64,000 nucleotides of DNA from Mumia sp050632745. GTDB lineage: Bacteria; Actinomycetota; Actinomycetes; Propionibacteriales; Nocardioidaceae. Positions 16,036 to 22,970 of the stretch are shown here, in pieces. Both the position numbers and the translations under genes were made by a program. Under the pieces are notes generated by a model. It had not been told where the DNA came from and made no database searches. It was given only the letters and a program-made list of their open reading frames with translations. The stretch spans positions 1,116,001 through 1,180,000 of the forward strand of contig NZ_JBODSD010000002.1 of NCBI RefSeq assembly GCF_050632745.1, read 5' to 3'. Each line of letters starts with the position of its first letter. Within the stretch, counting starts at the first letter, position 1.

Positions 16036-16197
16036 ATGGCTACCTGTACGACCTGCGCTTCCTCCGTCTCCGACACCGACGCCTACTCCTGGACGTACGA
16101 GAAGGCGCGCGGCACCGCGTACCGGATCTGCGTCTCCTGCTCCCGCGGCCAGCTCGACGCGATCGAGGCACGCTTCGAGCCCGACTGGGCGAGCTGA
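16036..16197 (+). CDS. Small CxxC-CxxC zinc-ribbon-like protein (53 aa)
   Basis: A 53-residue ORF, MATCTTCASSVSDTDAY... ending in ...FEPDWAS. Four cysteines form two knuckles, CTTC (residues 4-7) and CVSC (32-35), spaced as in a small zinc ribbon. The codon composition is that of the neighbouring genes. CAGACT stands 5 bases before the ATG as a -10 box, and a strong palindrome lies just above that. Function unknown; a metal-binding adaptor or a nucleic-acid-binding micro-protein is possible. A hairpin begins at its stop codon. Confidence 0.65.
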   Translation: MATCTTCASSVSDTDAYSWTYEKARGTAYRICVSCSRGQLDAIEARFEPDWAS

Positions 16198-16224
16198 CCG
16201 CCGGGCAATAGCAGCCGGGCGGTC
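16196..16224. terminator. Hairpin between converging genes
   Basis: GACCGCC and GGCGGTC form the base of a stem that continues imperfectly (GGGC/GCCG) around the loop AATAGCA. It begins at the zinc-ribbon gene stop and ends 4 bases before the aminotransferase stop, so it can serve both strands. Confidence 0.45.
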
Positions 16225-16227
16225 CCG

Positions 16228-17313
16228 CTACCCGGTCGCCGACGTCCGCCGCAGCACCGCGACGACGCGGTCGTTCGCGTCCGGCTCCCCGATCGTGATC
16301 CGGATGCCGTCCCCGGGGAAGGGACGCACCGCGAGCCCGTCCCGCCCGAACGCCTCCGCCACCTCGAGCGTCCGCTCGCCCGCCGGCAGCCAGAAGAAGT
16401 TCGCCTGGGTGTCGGGTACGGACCAGCCGGCGGCGCGCACCGCCTGCACCGTCCGCTCGCGCTCCGCCACCACGGCGTCGACGCGCTCGAGCAGCTCCTT
16501 CTCCGCCGCCAAGGACGCCACCGCGGCCGCCTGCGCGAGGTCGGAGACACCGAACGGCAGCGCCACCTTGCGGACCGCGGACGCGATCCGCGCGGGCGCG
16601 ACCGCGTAGCCGACCCGCAGGCCGGCCAGGCCGTAGGCCTTGGAGAACGTCCGCAGCACGACGACGTTGCCGCGGGCGCGGTAGTGCTCGAGCGCGGCCA
16701 GCCCCTCGACGCCGGGCGCGTGCCGGACGAACTCCGCGTACGCCTCGTCGACGACCACCAGCACGTCGTCCGGCACGGCGGCGACGAACGACGCCAGCGC
16801 GCCCGGCGGGACGGCGGGCCCGGTCGGGTTGTTGGGCGTGCACACGAGCACGACCCGGGTGCGCGGGGTGATCGCGGCGAGCATCGCGTCGAGGTCGTGC
16901 TCGGCGGTCATGGTGAGCGGTACCTCGACGGGCGTCGCGCCCACCAGCCTGACCGCGATCGGGTACGCCTCGAAGGACCGCCACGCGTACACGACCTCGT
17001 CGCCGGGCTCGCACGTCGCCTGCAGCAGGTGGTAGAGCACGGCGACCGATCCCGTGGCCGCGGCCAGGTCGGTCGTCGGCACCGCGTGGTGGTGCGCCAG
17101 CGCCTCGTACAGCGCGACCGCGCCCATGTCCGGGTAGCGGTTGACGTGCCGTGCGGCGGCGTCGACAGCGTCCAGAACGCCGGGCAGCGGAGGGTACGGG
17201 TTCTCGTTGCTCGACAGCTTGTACGGCACACGGCCGTCGGTGGTGCTCGGCGGGCGACCGGGACGGTAGTCCGGCACGCCGTCGAGGGCTTCTCGGATGC
17301 GGGGTTCTCCCAT
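16228..17313 (-). CDS. Histidinol-phosphate/aromatic aminotransferase (HisC-like, class I)
   Basis: A 361-residue pyridoxal-phosphate aminotransferase. The N-terminal motif KLSSNENPYPP (residues 32-42) and the PLP lysine Lys225 in TFSKAYGLAGLRVGY mark the HisC/aromatic aminotransferase group; CTPNNPTG (158-165), VDEAYAEF (188-195) and the C-terminal Arg in GIRITIG (about 335-341) bind cofactor and carboxylate. No his genes are nearby, so it may be the stand-alone phenylalanine-type enzyme of actinomycetes rather than the histidine-pathway one. The ATG at 17313 has TAGGGT 6 bases upstream. Confidence 0.88.
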   Translation of the reverse strand: MGEPRIREALDGVPDYRPGRPPSTTDGRVPYKLSSNENPYPPLPGVLDAVDAAARHVNRYPDMGAVALYEALAHHHAVPTTDLAAATGSVAVLYHLLQATCEPGDEVVYAWRSFEAYPIAVRLVGATPVEVPLTMTAEHDLDAMLAAITPRTRVVLVCTPNNPTGPAVPPGALASFVAAVPDDVLVVVDEAYAEFVRHAPGVEGLAALEHYRARGNVVVLRTFSKAYGLAGLRVGYAVAPARIASAVRKVALPFGVSDLAQAAAVASLAAEKELLERVDAVVAERERTVQAVRAAGWSVPDTQANFFWLPAGERTLEVAEAFGRDGLAVRPFPGDGIRITIGEPDANDRVVAVLRRTSATG

Positions 17314-17319
17314 GGCCGC

Positions 17320-17325
17320 ACCCTA
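17320..17325 (-). promoter_or_regulatory. -10 box TAGGGT (leaderless)
   Basis: TAGGGT with a 6-base gap to the aminotransferase ATG at 17313. Confidence 0.55.
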
Positions 17326-17403
17326 GCCAGACGAGGGCCGTCGCTGCCACGGCCTCGGTGCTAGCGTCGCGAGCGGCCGCCGACCCACGCCCGAGGAGCT
17401 CCT

Positions 17404-17874
17404 GTGCCCGACCCGACGATCCTCATCGGTCTCGTGGCCCTGGTCGCCCTCGTGCTCCTGCGGACGTGGCGACGTCGGGGCCTCGCCCGCACCCGTGAGC
17501 AGGCGCTGGGCACCGGACTTGTCTTCGAGACCGACGCCACGACGGCCGCGTCGCTCGTGGACGACGTCGCGAGCAGGACGGTGAGCAGGCCGCTCGGTCC
17601 TGGACGGTGGTCGCTGCTGACCGGCTTCGGCGAGTACGACGCCTCCGCAGGCTGGGTGCGTACGCCTGCCGGCGAGCTCGCCTTCGCGGCCCTGACGGCG
17701 CCCGACCGCGAGGGCGCTCCGGACGGCGCGGCGTGGCTCGACTTCCGCGACCGGCTGACGAGGTCGGCCCGCAAGGCGGGGGTCCCCGTCCGGGAGACGG
17801 ACACCGGCACGTTCACCGCGTCGACCGCACGCGGAGGCGCGACCGTGTGGACCTCGTCGGCACACCCGGCCTGA
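17404..17874 (+). CDS. Membrane-anchored protein, function unknown
   Basis: A 156-residue protein with one N-terminal transmembrane helix (about residues 5-20, ILIGLVALVALVLLRTW) followed by basic residues and a soluble domain of about 120 residues facing the cytoplasm by the positive-inside rule. The soluble part includes GRWSLLTGFGEYDASAGWVRTPAGELAFAAL; I do not recognise it. The GTG at 17404 has GAGGAG just upstream, and TAGCGT at 17362-17367 is a plausible -10 box, so unlike many neighbours it has a real 5' leader. It is followed 34 bases later by the DMT transporter gene. Confidence 0.7.
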   Translation: MPDPTILIGLVALVALVLLRTWRRRGLARTREQALGTGLVFETDATTAASLVDDVASRTVSRPLGPGRWSLLTGFGEYDASAGWVRTPAGELAFAALTAPDREGAPDGAAWLDFRDRLTRSARKAGVPVRETDTGTFTASTARGGATVWTSSAHPA

Positions 17875-17908
17875 CCTCCGGCGCGACCGCGCGTGAGAGC
17901 ATCCCTGG

Positions 17909-18862
17909 GTGGCACGAGCGGAGTCGAAGGTGGGTCTCGGGTACGCCCTCGTCGTCGGCGGTGCGTGCTTCTTCATCGTCAACGCCGGGGTCTCCCGGGT
18001 CGTGATGCGGGCCGGGATCGACCCGGCGCTCCTGACGACGCTGCGGACCACCGGCTCGGCGCTGCTCTTCGTCGCGTTCGCCCTGGTGGCCGACCGCAGC
18101 GCGCTGCGCGTGCCCCGCGGCCGTGAGCTCGCGCTGCTCCTCCTGCTCGGGATCGTCGGGGTGGCGGGCGTGCAGTGGACCTACAACATCGCGATCGACC
18201 GCATCCCGGTCGGGATGGCGCTGCTGCTCGAGTACCTCGCGCCCGTGCTCGTCGTCCTGTGGGCGCGGTTCGTGCAGAAGCAGCACGTGCGCCGCACGAT
18301 GTGGCTCGCCGTCGCGATGACCCTGGCGGGCCTGGCGCTCGTCGCGCAGATCGCCAGCGGGCTCGCGTTCGACGGGCTCGGCATGCTCGCCGGGCTCGGC
18401 GCCGCGGTGTGCTTCGCGTGCTACTTCCTCGTCGGCGAGCAGGGCGTGCGCGACACCGACCCGGTGCGCGTCATGGTGTGGGCCTTCACGTTCGCCGCGC
18501 TGGTGATGAACGTCGTGAGCCCGGTCTGGACGACACCCGACCTCACCGCTCCGGCGAACCTGCTCGGCGCCCTCGACGCGTACGAGGTTCCGCTGTGGGC
18601 CGCCGTCGCCTGGGTGGTCGTGCTCGGGACGCTCACACCGTTCTTCATGGAGCTCAGCGCGCTCCAGCACCTCCCGGCCACGGTCGTCACGATGGTGGCG
18701 ACGCTCGAGCCGGTGGGTGCCGCCGCGCTCGGGTGGGCTTGGTTCGGCGAGTCCCTGGACGCCGTGCAGGTGCTCGGCGGCCTCCTGGTCGTCGCCGGCA
18801 TCGCGCTCGCTCAGGCGTCGCGTCCCGTCGAGCCCGCACGGGTGCCCGAGGTGGCAGGCTGA
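17909..18862 (+). CDS. EamA/DMT superfamily transporter
   Basis: A 317-residue membrane protein with about ten hydrophobic helices in two EamA repeats. The first repeat ends around LLLEYLAPVLVVLWARF (about residues 107-123) and the second has LPATVVTMVATLEPVGAAALGWAWFGE (about 255-281), the standard EamA closing motif with Glu-Pro. These carriers export amino acids, nucleotides or drugs; the substrate is unknown. It starts at the GTG at 17909 and is followed by a small membrane protein gene 30 bases downstream. Confidence 0.85.
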   Translation: MARAESKVGLGYALVVGGACFFIVNAGVSRVVMRAGIDPALLTTLRTTGSALLFVAFALVADRSALRVPRGRELALLLLLGIVGVAGVQWTYNIAIDRIPVGMALLLEYLAPVLVVLWARFVQKQHVRRTMWLAVAMTLAGLALVAQIASGLAFDGLGMLAGLGAAVCFACYFLVGEQGVRDTDPVRVMVWAFTFAALVMNVVSPVWTTPDLTAPANLLGALDAYEVPLWAAVAWVVVLGTLTPFFMELSALQHLPATVVTMVATLEPVGAAALGWAWFGESLDAVQVLGGLLVVAGIALAQASRPVEPARVPEVAG

Positions 18863-18880
18863 GCGTGACCGCCGGTCTGC

Positions 18881-18886
18881 TTGGAT
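18881..18886 (+). promoter_or_regulatory. -10 box TTGGAT (leaderless)
   Basis: TTGGAT with a 6-base gap to the ATG at 18893. The TTG itself could be read as a start, but it is better explained as promoter. Confidence 0.45.
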
Positions 18887-18892
18887 GGGCGC

Positions 18893-19270
18893 ATGAAGCT
18901 CGTGCTCACCTGGTTGTGCAACGCCGCCGCGATCGCGGTCGCGGCCTGGATCTTCGCCGGCATCAGCGTCGGTGACGCCGGTCAGGACGGCTGGGAGAAG
19001 GCCGGCACGCTGCTCGTCATCGCCGCCGTCTTCACGGCGATCAACCTGACCGTCGGGCGCATCGTCAAGCTCATCTCGATCCCGTTCATCGTGCTGACGC
19101 TGGGCATCCTGCTGGTCGTCATCAACGCGCTCCTGCTGCTCTTCACCGCATGGGTCACCGACGTCCTGCCGATCGAGTTCCACGTCGACGGCTTCTGGGT
19201 CGCGCTGTGGGGCTCGATCGTGATCTCGCTGGTCAACATGGCGCTGCGCCTGTTCGTGGACACGGACTGA
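18893..19270 (+). CDS. Phage-holin-family-like 4-TM membrane protein
   Basis: A 125-residue protein of the Phage_holin_4_2-like family, with four hydrophobic segments (about residues 2-22, 42-60, 63-85 and 100-118). The conserved middle stretch AVFTAINLTVGRIVKLISIPFIVLTLGILLVVINALLLL is typical of the family. Despite the name these genes are housekeeping-type in actinomycetes and not linked to phage here; the cellular role is unknown. It is separated from the phosphatase gene by 23 bases. Confidence 0.8.
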   Translation: MKLVLTWLCNAAAIAVAAWIFAGISVGDAGQDGWEKAGTLLVIAAVFTAINLTVGRIVKLISIPFIVLTLGILLVVINALLLLFTAWVTDVLPIEFHVDGFWVALWGSIVISLVNMALRLFVDTD

Positions 19271-19281
19271 CGCACCGCGGC

Positions 19282-19287
19282 TACGGT
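19282..19287 (+). promoter_or_regulatory. -10 box TACGGT (leaderless)
   Basis: TACGGT with a 6-base gap to the ATG at 19294. Confidence 0.55.
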
Positions 19288-19293
19288 GATCGC

Positions 19294-19812
19294 ATGACCC
19301 CGTCCGCACCCGAGCACCCGTTGCGCGTCGCCGTCGTCTGCCTGGGCAACATCTGCCGCTCCCCGATGGCCGACGTGGTCCTGGAGCAGAAGCTCGCCGA
19401 CGCCGGTCTGAGCGACGCCGTCGTCGTCGACTCCGGCGGGACCGGAGACTGGCACCGCGGGGAGCCGATGGACCCGCGGGCCGCGGCGATCCTCACCGAG
19501 CACGGCTACGACCCGTCACGCCACCGGGCTCGGCAGGTGACCGGCGACTGGTTCGACGACCACGACCTGATCCTCACCATGGACGAGTCCAACTTCGACG
19601 ACGTCCGGGCACTCGCGCGGACGCCCCAGGACCGCAGCAAGGTGCAGATGTTCCGGTCCTTCGACCCGGTGTCGACACCGGGCGACGACGAGGTCCCCGA
19701 TCCCTGGTACGGGGGGCCCGAGGGGTTCGAGCACGTCCTGCGGCTGATCGAGCGCACCTCCGACGCCATCGTGGCCAACGCCCCTGAGCTGGTCACCGAG
19801 CTCGCCAGATAG
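19294..19812 (+). CDS. Low-molecular-weight protein-tyrosine-phosphatase family protein
   Basis: A 172-residue LMW-PTP fold phosphatase. The P-loop is CLGNICRS with the nucleophile Cys16 and Arg22 (CX5R), and the general acid is Asp136 in DPWYGG. It is in the cytoplasm. A fructosamine-kinase-family gene follows 36 bases downstream; in other bacteria and plants this neighbour pair is tied to repair of glycated proteins, with the phosphatase removing 5-phosphate from ribulosamine adducts before the kinase acts. Protein-tyrosine phosphatase activity remains the alternative. Confidence 0.88.
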   Translation: MTPSAPEHPLRVAVVCLGNICRSPMADVVLEQKLADAGLSDAVVVDSGGTGDWHRGEPMDPRAAAILTEHGYDPSRHRARQVTGDWFDDHDLILTMDESNFDDVRALARTPQDRSKVQMFRSFDPVSTPGDDEVPDPWYGGPEGFEHVLRLIERTSDAIVANAPELVTELAR

Positions 19813-19836
19813 ACGGCAGTGACGCCCCGTCGTGTG

Positions 19837-19842
19837 TAACGT
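19837..19842 (+). promoter_or_regulatory. -10 box TAACGT (leaderless)
   Basis: TAACGT with a 6-base gap to the ATG at 19849. Confidence 0.5.
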
Positions 19843-19848
19843 CGGCAC

Positions 19849-20739
19849 ATGGCGCGCATGGGGGGCATCGCAGCGAAGGCCGAGGCACTGCTGGGAGTGG
19901 CGGTCGTCGCGACCACACCCGTCGCCGGAGGCGACACCAACACCGCCACGCGGTTGCGGCTGACCGACGGCCGCAGCGCGGTCATGAAGACCCGACCCCA
20001 CGCTCCGCACGACTTCTACACCTCCGAGGCGGAAGGGCTGCAGTGGCTCGCCGACGGCGGCGCGCCGGTGCCCGAGGTGCTCGGCGTCTCGGAGGACTGC
20101 CTGGTCGTCTCCTGGGTGGAGCCCGGCAAGGCGACCGCCGACGCGGCGGAGCAGCTCGGACGCGCCCTCGCCGCGACGCACCGCGCGGGCGCCGACGAGT
20201 TCGGCTACCCCCGTGACGGCTACATCGGGCTCGCGCCGCTGCCCAACAAGCCGGCGACGACGTGGACGGAGTTCTACGCGACCCGCCGCGTCCTGCCCTA
20301 CCTCAAGGTCGCGGTCGACCGCGGTGCGATGACGCCCGAGGAGGCGGCACCCGTCGAGGAGGTCGTGCGCCGGCTCGACGACCTGGCAGGTCCGACGGAG
20401 CCGCCCGCGCGTCTCCACGGCGACCTGTGGTCGGGCAACGTCGTGTGGTCGACCGAGGACCGCGCCTTCCTCATCGACCCGGCGGCGCACGGGGGCCACC
20501 GCGAGACCGACCTCGCGATGCTCTCCCTCTTCGGCATCCAGCACCTGCAGCGCATCCTCGACGCCTACGACGAGGTCGCGCCGCTCGCCGACGGGTGGCA
20601 CGAGCGGGTCCCGCTGCACCAGCTCCACCCGCTCCTCGTGCACGCGGCGCTCTTCGGCGGCGGCTACGGCGCCCGCGCGAGCGCGGCGGCCGAGCACCTC
20701 CTCGCGGGCGAGCAGCAGCGGGCCGAGCGGGCGGGGTGA
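19849..20739 (+). CDS. Fructosamine kinase family protein
   Basis: A 296-residue kinase of the fructosamine-3-kinase/aminoglycoside-phosphotransferase fold. The N-lobe has the ATP-binding sheet (about 1-95, with VMKTRP and an EAEGLQWLADGG helix); the catalytic loop is LHGDLWSGNVVW (about 187-198) and the metal-binding Asp is in AFLIDPAAHGGHRETDLAM (about 204-222). Family members phosphorylate C3 of ketoamines (fructosamines, ribulosamines) on proteins or free amino acids, which then break down spontaneously. The phosphatase gene directly upstream supports a deglycation role; the sugar preference is not readable. Confidence 0.85.
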   Translation: MARMGGIAAKAEALLGVAVVATTPVAGGDTNTATRLRLTDGRSAVMKTRPHAPHDFYTSEAEGLQWLADGGAPVPEVLGVSEDCLVVSWVEPGKATADAAEQLGRALAATHRAGADEFGYPRDGYIGLAPLPNKPATTWTEFYATRRVLPYLKVAVDRGAMTPEEAAPVEEVVRRLDDLAGPTEPPARLHGDLWSGNVVWSTEDRAFLIDPAAHGGHRETDLAMLSLFGIQHLQRILDAYDEVAPLADGWHERVPLHQLHPLLVHAALFGGGYGARASAAAEHLLAGEQQRAERAG

Positions 20740-20787
20740 GGCTCCCGATACCGGGTGCTGCTGGGTCGAACCTGGCACCCTGTCCCC

Positions 20788-21480
20788 ATGCGCATCCTCG
20801 TGGTGGACGACGACCGGGCGGTCCGTGACTCGCTCCGGCGGTCGTTGGAGTTCAACGGCTACGACGTCGACGTCGCCTCCGACGGCGCCGAGGCGCTCGC
20901 GCGCGTGCCGATGATCGGCCCCGACGCGATCGTGATGGACGTGATGATGCCGCGCCTCGACGGGCTCGAGGCCACCCGCGCGCTGCGGGCCGCGGGCAAC
21001 GACGTCCCGATCCTCGTGCTCACCGCGAAGGACGCCGTCGACGAGCGCGTCGACGGCCTCGACGCCGGCGCGGACGACTACCTCACCAAGCCGTTCGCCC
21101 TCGCCGAGCTCCTCGCCCGGTTGCGGGCGCTGCTGCGACGCGCGACCCGGGCGACCGCCGAGGACGAGGAGGAGGTCGTCCTCGAGTTCGCCGACCTGAC
21201 CATGAACACCGCGACCCGCGAGGTCACCCGGGGCGAGCGCCACATCTCGCTCACCCGCACCGAGTTCGCGCTGCTCGAGCTCTTCATGGAGCGGCCCAAG
21301 CGCGTCCTCGAGCGCTCGTTCATCCTCGAGGAGGTCTGGGGCTTCGACTTCCCCACGACGGCGAACTCGCTCGAGGTCTACGTCGGCTACGTCCGGCGCA
21401 AGCTCGAGGCCGACGGTGAGCCGCGCCTGCTGCACACCGTCCGCGGGGTCGGCTACGTCCTGCGCGAGACGGCGCCGTGA
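20788..21480 (+). CDS. mprA: Response regulator, OmpR family (MprA-like)
   Basis: A 230-residue response regulator. The receiver domain (1-118) has the acidic pocket Asp7/Asp8, the phosphoacceptor Asp51 in VMDVMMP and Lys in LTKPF; the C-terminal OmpR winged helix (about 135-228) has RTEFALLELFMERPKRVLERSFILEEVWG and VYVGYVRRKLEA. The order regulator, kinase, PDZ serine protease is that of mprA-mprB-pepD of mycobacteria, which responds to envelope stress. CACCCT lies 6 bases before the ATG. The kinase follows after 13 bases. Confidence 0.88.
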   Translation: MRILVVDDDRAVRDSLRRSLEFNGYDVDVASDGAEALARVPMIGPDAIVMDVMMPRLDGLEATRALRAAGNDVPILVLTAKDAVDERVDGLDAGADDYLTKPFALAELLARLRALLRRATRATAEDEEEVVLEFADLTMNTATREVTRGERHISLTRTEFALLELFMERPKRVLERSFILEEVWGFDFPTTANSLEVYVGYVRRKLEADGEPRLLHTVRGVGYVLRETAP

Positions 21481-21493
21481 CCGGGTCCGCGTG

Positions 21494-22903
21494 ATGGAGG
21501 CTGCCGCCCATACCCGTTCGTGGCGCCGCTGGCTGCGCGAGCACGCCCAGCGCGTCTCCCTGGCGACCCGCGTCTCGCTCCTGACCACCGCCGCCGTCGG
21601 CGTCACCCTCGCGTTCGTCAGCGCGATCATCTACGTGAGCGTCGAGTCGGAGTTCACCTCGAGCCTGGACGACAACCTCAAGCTGCGTGCCGCCGCGGCG
21701 GTCCGCGCCGGCATCGGGACCGAGTGGGAGATCGAGGGTCTCCCCCAGTCCGCGCTGGTCGCCGCGGACGTCCAGATGGCCGTGATCTACGCCGGCCAGT
21801 CGTACCCCGGGCTCGAGGCGTTCATCGGTCCCGAGGAGAAGGCGGTCGCCGCCGGGGAGTCCTCGCACTCGCTCCGCACGGCGAACATCGACGGCACCGA
21901 CTACCGCGTCGTCGCCGTCAACGCCGCGCCCGGCAAGGCACTGGTCGTCGGGCAGTCGATGGCCAACGTGGAGGCCGCGCTGTCTCGGCTGAAGGTCGTG
22001 CTGTGGGCGGTGAGCGGCTTCGGCGTGCTCGTCGCCGGACTGCTCGGCTCGGTCGTCGCGACCGGCGGTCTGCGACCGGTACGCCGCCTCACCACCGCGG
22101 TCGAGCAGGTGGCCCGCACCGAGGAGCTGCGCCCGATCGCGGTCTACGGCCACGACGACCTCGCACGCCTCACCGTCGCCTACAACCAGATGATGGTCGC
22201 GCTCAACGCGTCGCAGGAGCGGCAGCGCCAGCTGGTCGCCGACGCCGGCCACGAGCTGCGGACGCCGCTGACCTCGCTCAAGACCAACATCGAGCTGCTC
22301 GGCCAGGCCGAGACGCGCGGCGGGATGTCGAGCCAGGCGCGCCTGGAGCTGATCGGCGACGTTCGGGCGCAGCTCGACGAGCTGACCACGCTGGTCGGCG
22401 ACCTCGTCGAGCTGGCGCGCGACGCGGGCGAGCCCGACCCCGAGCCGATCGACCTCGCCGAGGTCGTCGAGACCGCCGTCGACCGCGTCCAGCGGCGCGC
22501 CCCCGGGGTGGCGTTCGAGGTGGTCGCGGAGCCGTGGATCGTGATCGGGGAGTCGCGCGCACTGGAGCGGGCCGTGACCAACCTGCTCGACAACGCCGCG
22601 AAGTGGAGCCCGCCGCTCGGCGAGGTCGAGGTGCGGCTGCGCGACGGGGTGCTGTCGGTCCAGGACGCGGGGCCAGGGATCAGCGACGAGGACCTCCCGC
22701 ACGTGTTCGACCGCTTCTACCGCTCGCGCGACGCCCGCCGCCTGCCCGGCTCCGGACTCGGCCTCGCGATCGTCGCCCAGGCCGCCCAGCGCCACGGCGG
22801 GACGGTGACCGCGTCGCGCGGACCGAACGGCGGCGCGCTGATGACGTTGCGGATCCCGGGCCACCGTGCCGAGGGCGCGCCGGCGTCCTCAGCCAATCCA
22901 TAG
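21494..22903 (+). CDS. mprB: Sensor histidine kinase (MprB-like)
   Basis: A 469-residue membrane kinase. TM1 (about residues 27-50) and TM2 (about 168-190) flank an extracytoplasmic sensor region of about 115 residues. A HAMP domain (about 190-243) leads to the H-box DAGHELRTPL with His253; the ATPase domain shows the N-box NLLDNAAKW (about 363-371), DAGPGIS and SGLGLAIV. It should sense the cell-envelope state and phosphorylate the upstream regulator. The ATG at 21494 is preferred; a GTG directly before it is the alternative. Its last codons overlap a phased array of candidate MprA sites. Confidence 0.88.
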   Translation: MEAAAHTRSWRRWLREHAQRVSLATRVSLLTTAAVGVTLAFVSAIIYVSVESEFTSSLDDNLKLRAAAAVRAGIGTEWEIEGLPQSALVAADVQMAVIYAGQSYPGLEAFIGPEEKAVAAGESSHSLRTANIDGTDYRVVAVNAAPGKALVVGQSMANVEAALSRLKVVLWAVSGFGVLVAGLLGSVVATGGLRPVRRLTTAVEQVARTEELRPIAVYGHDDLARLTVAYNQMMVALNASQERQRQLVADAGHELRTPLTSLKTNIELLGQAETRGGMSSQARLELIGDVRAQLDELTTLVGDLVELARDAGEPDPEPIDLAEVVETAVDRVQRRAPGVAFEVVAEPWIVIGESRALERAVTNLLDNAAKWSPPLGEVEVRLRDGVLSVQDAGPGISDEDLPHVFDRFYRSRDARRLPGSGLGLAIVAQAAQRHGGTVTASRGPNGGALMTLRIPGHRAEGAPASSANP

Positions 22904-22947
22904 ACAGCTCTTCCTCGGCTCCTAGTCCGGTCTCAGCGCCCTCTAAG
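22896..22947 (+). promoter_or_regulatory. Phased array of candidate MprA boxes before pepD
   Basis: Five 8-base units at an exact 11-base period (8 plus 3): ATCCATAG (22896), GCTCTTCC (22907), GCTCCTAG (22918), GGTCTCAG (22929) and CCTCTAAG (22940). Four of the five end in AG and most share TC or CT in the middle. Two 8-base direct repeats with a 3-base gap is the described layout of the mycobacterial MprA box. Confidence 0.55.
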
Positions 22948-22970
22948 TCGGGCCCGCCATGCTGGTGCAC

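Noticed and set aside
18893..19270. Prophage remnant suggested by the holin-like membrane protein
   Set aside because: No lysin, integrase or structural phage gene is near, and this family is common in bacterial chromosomes.
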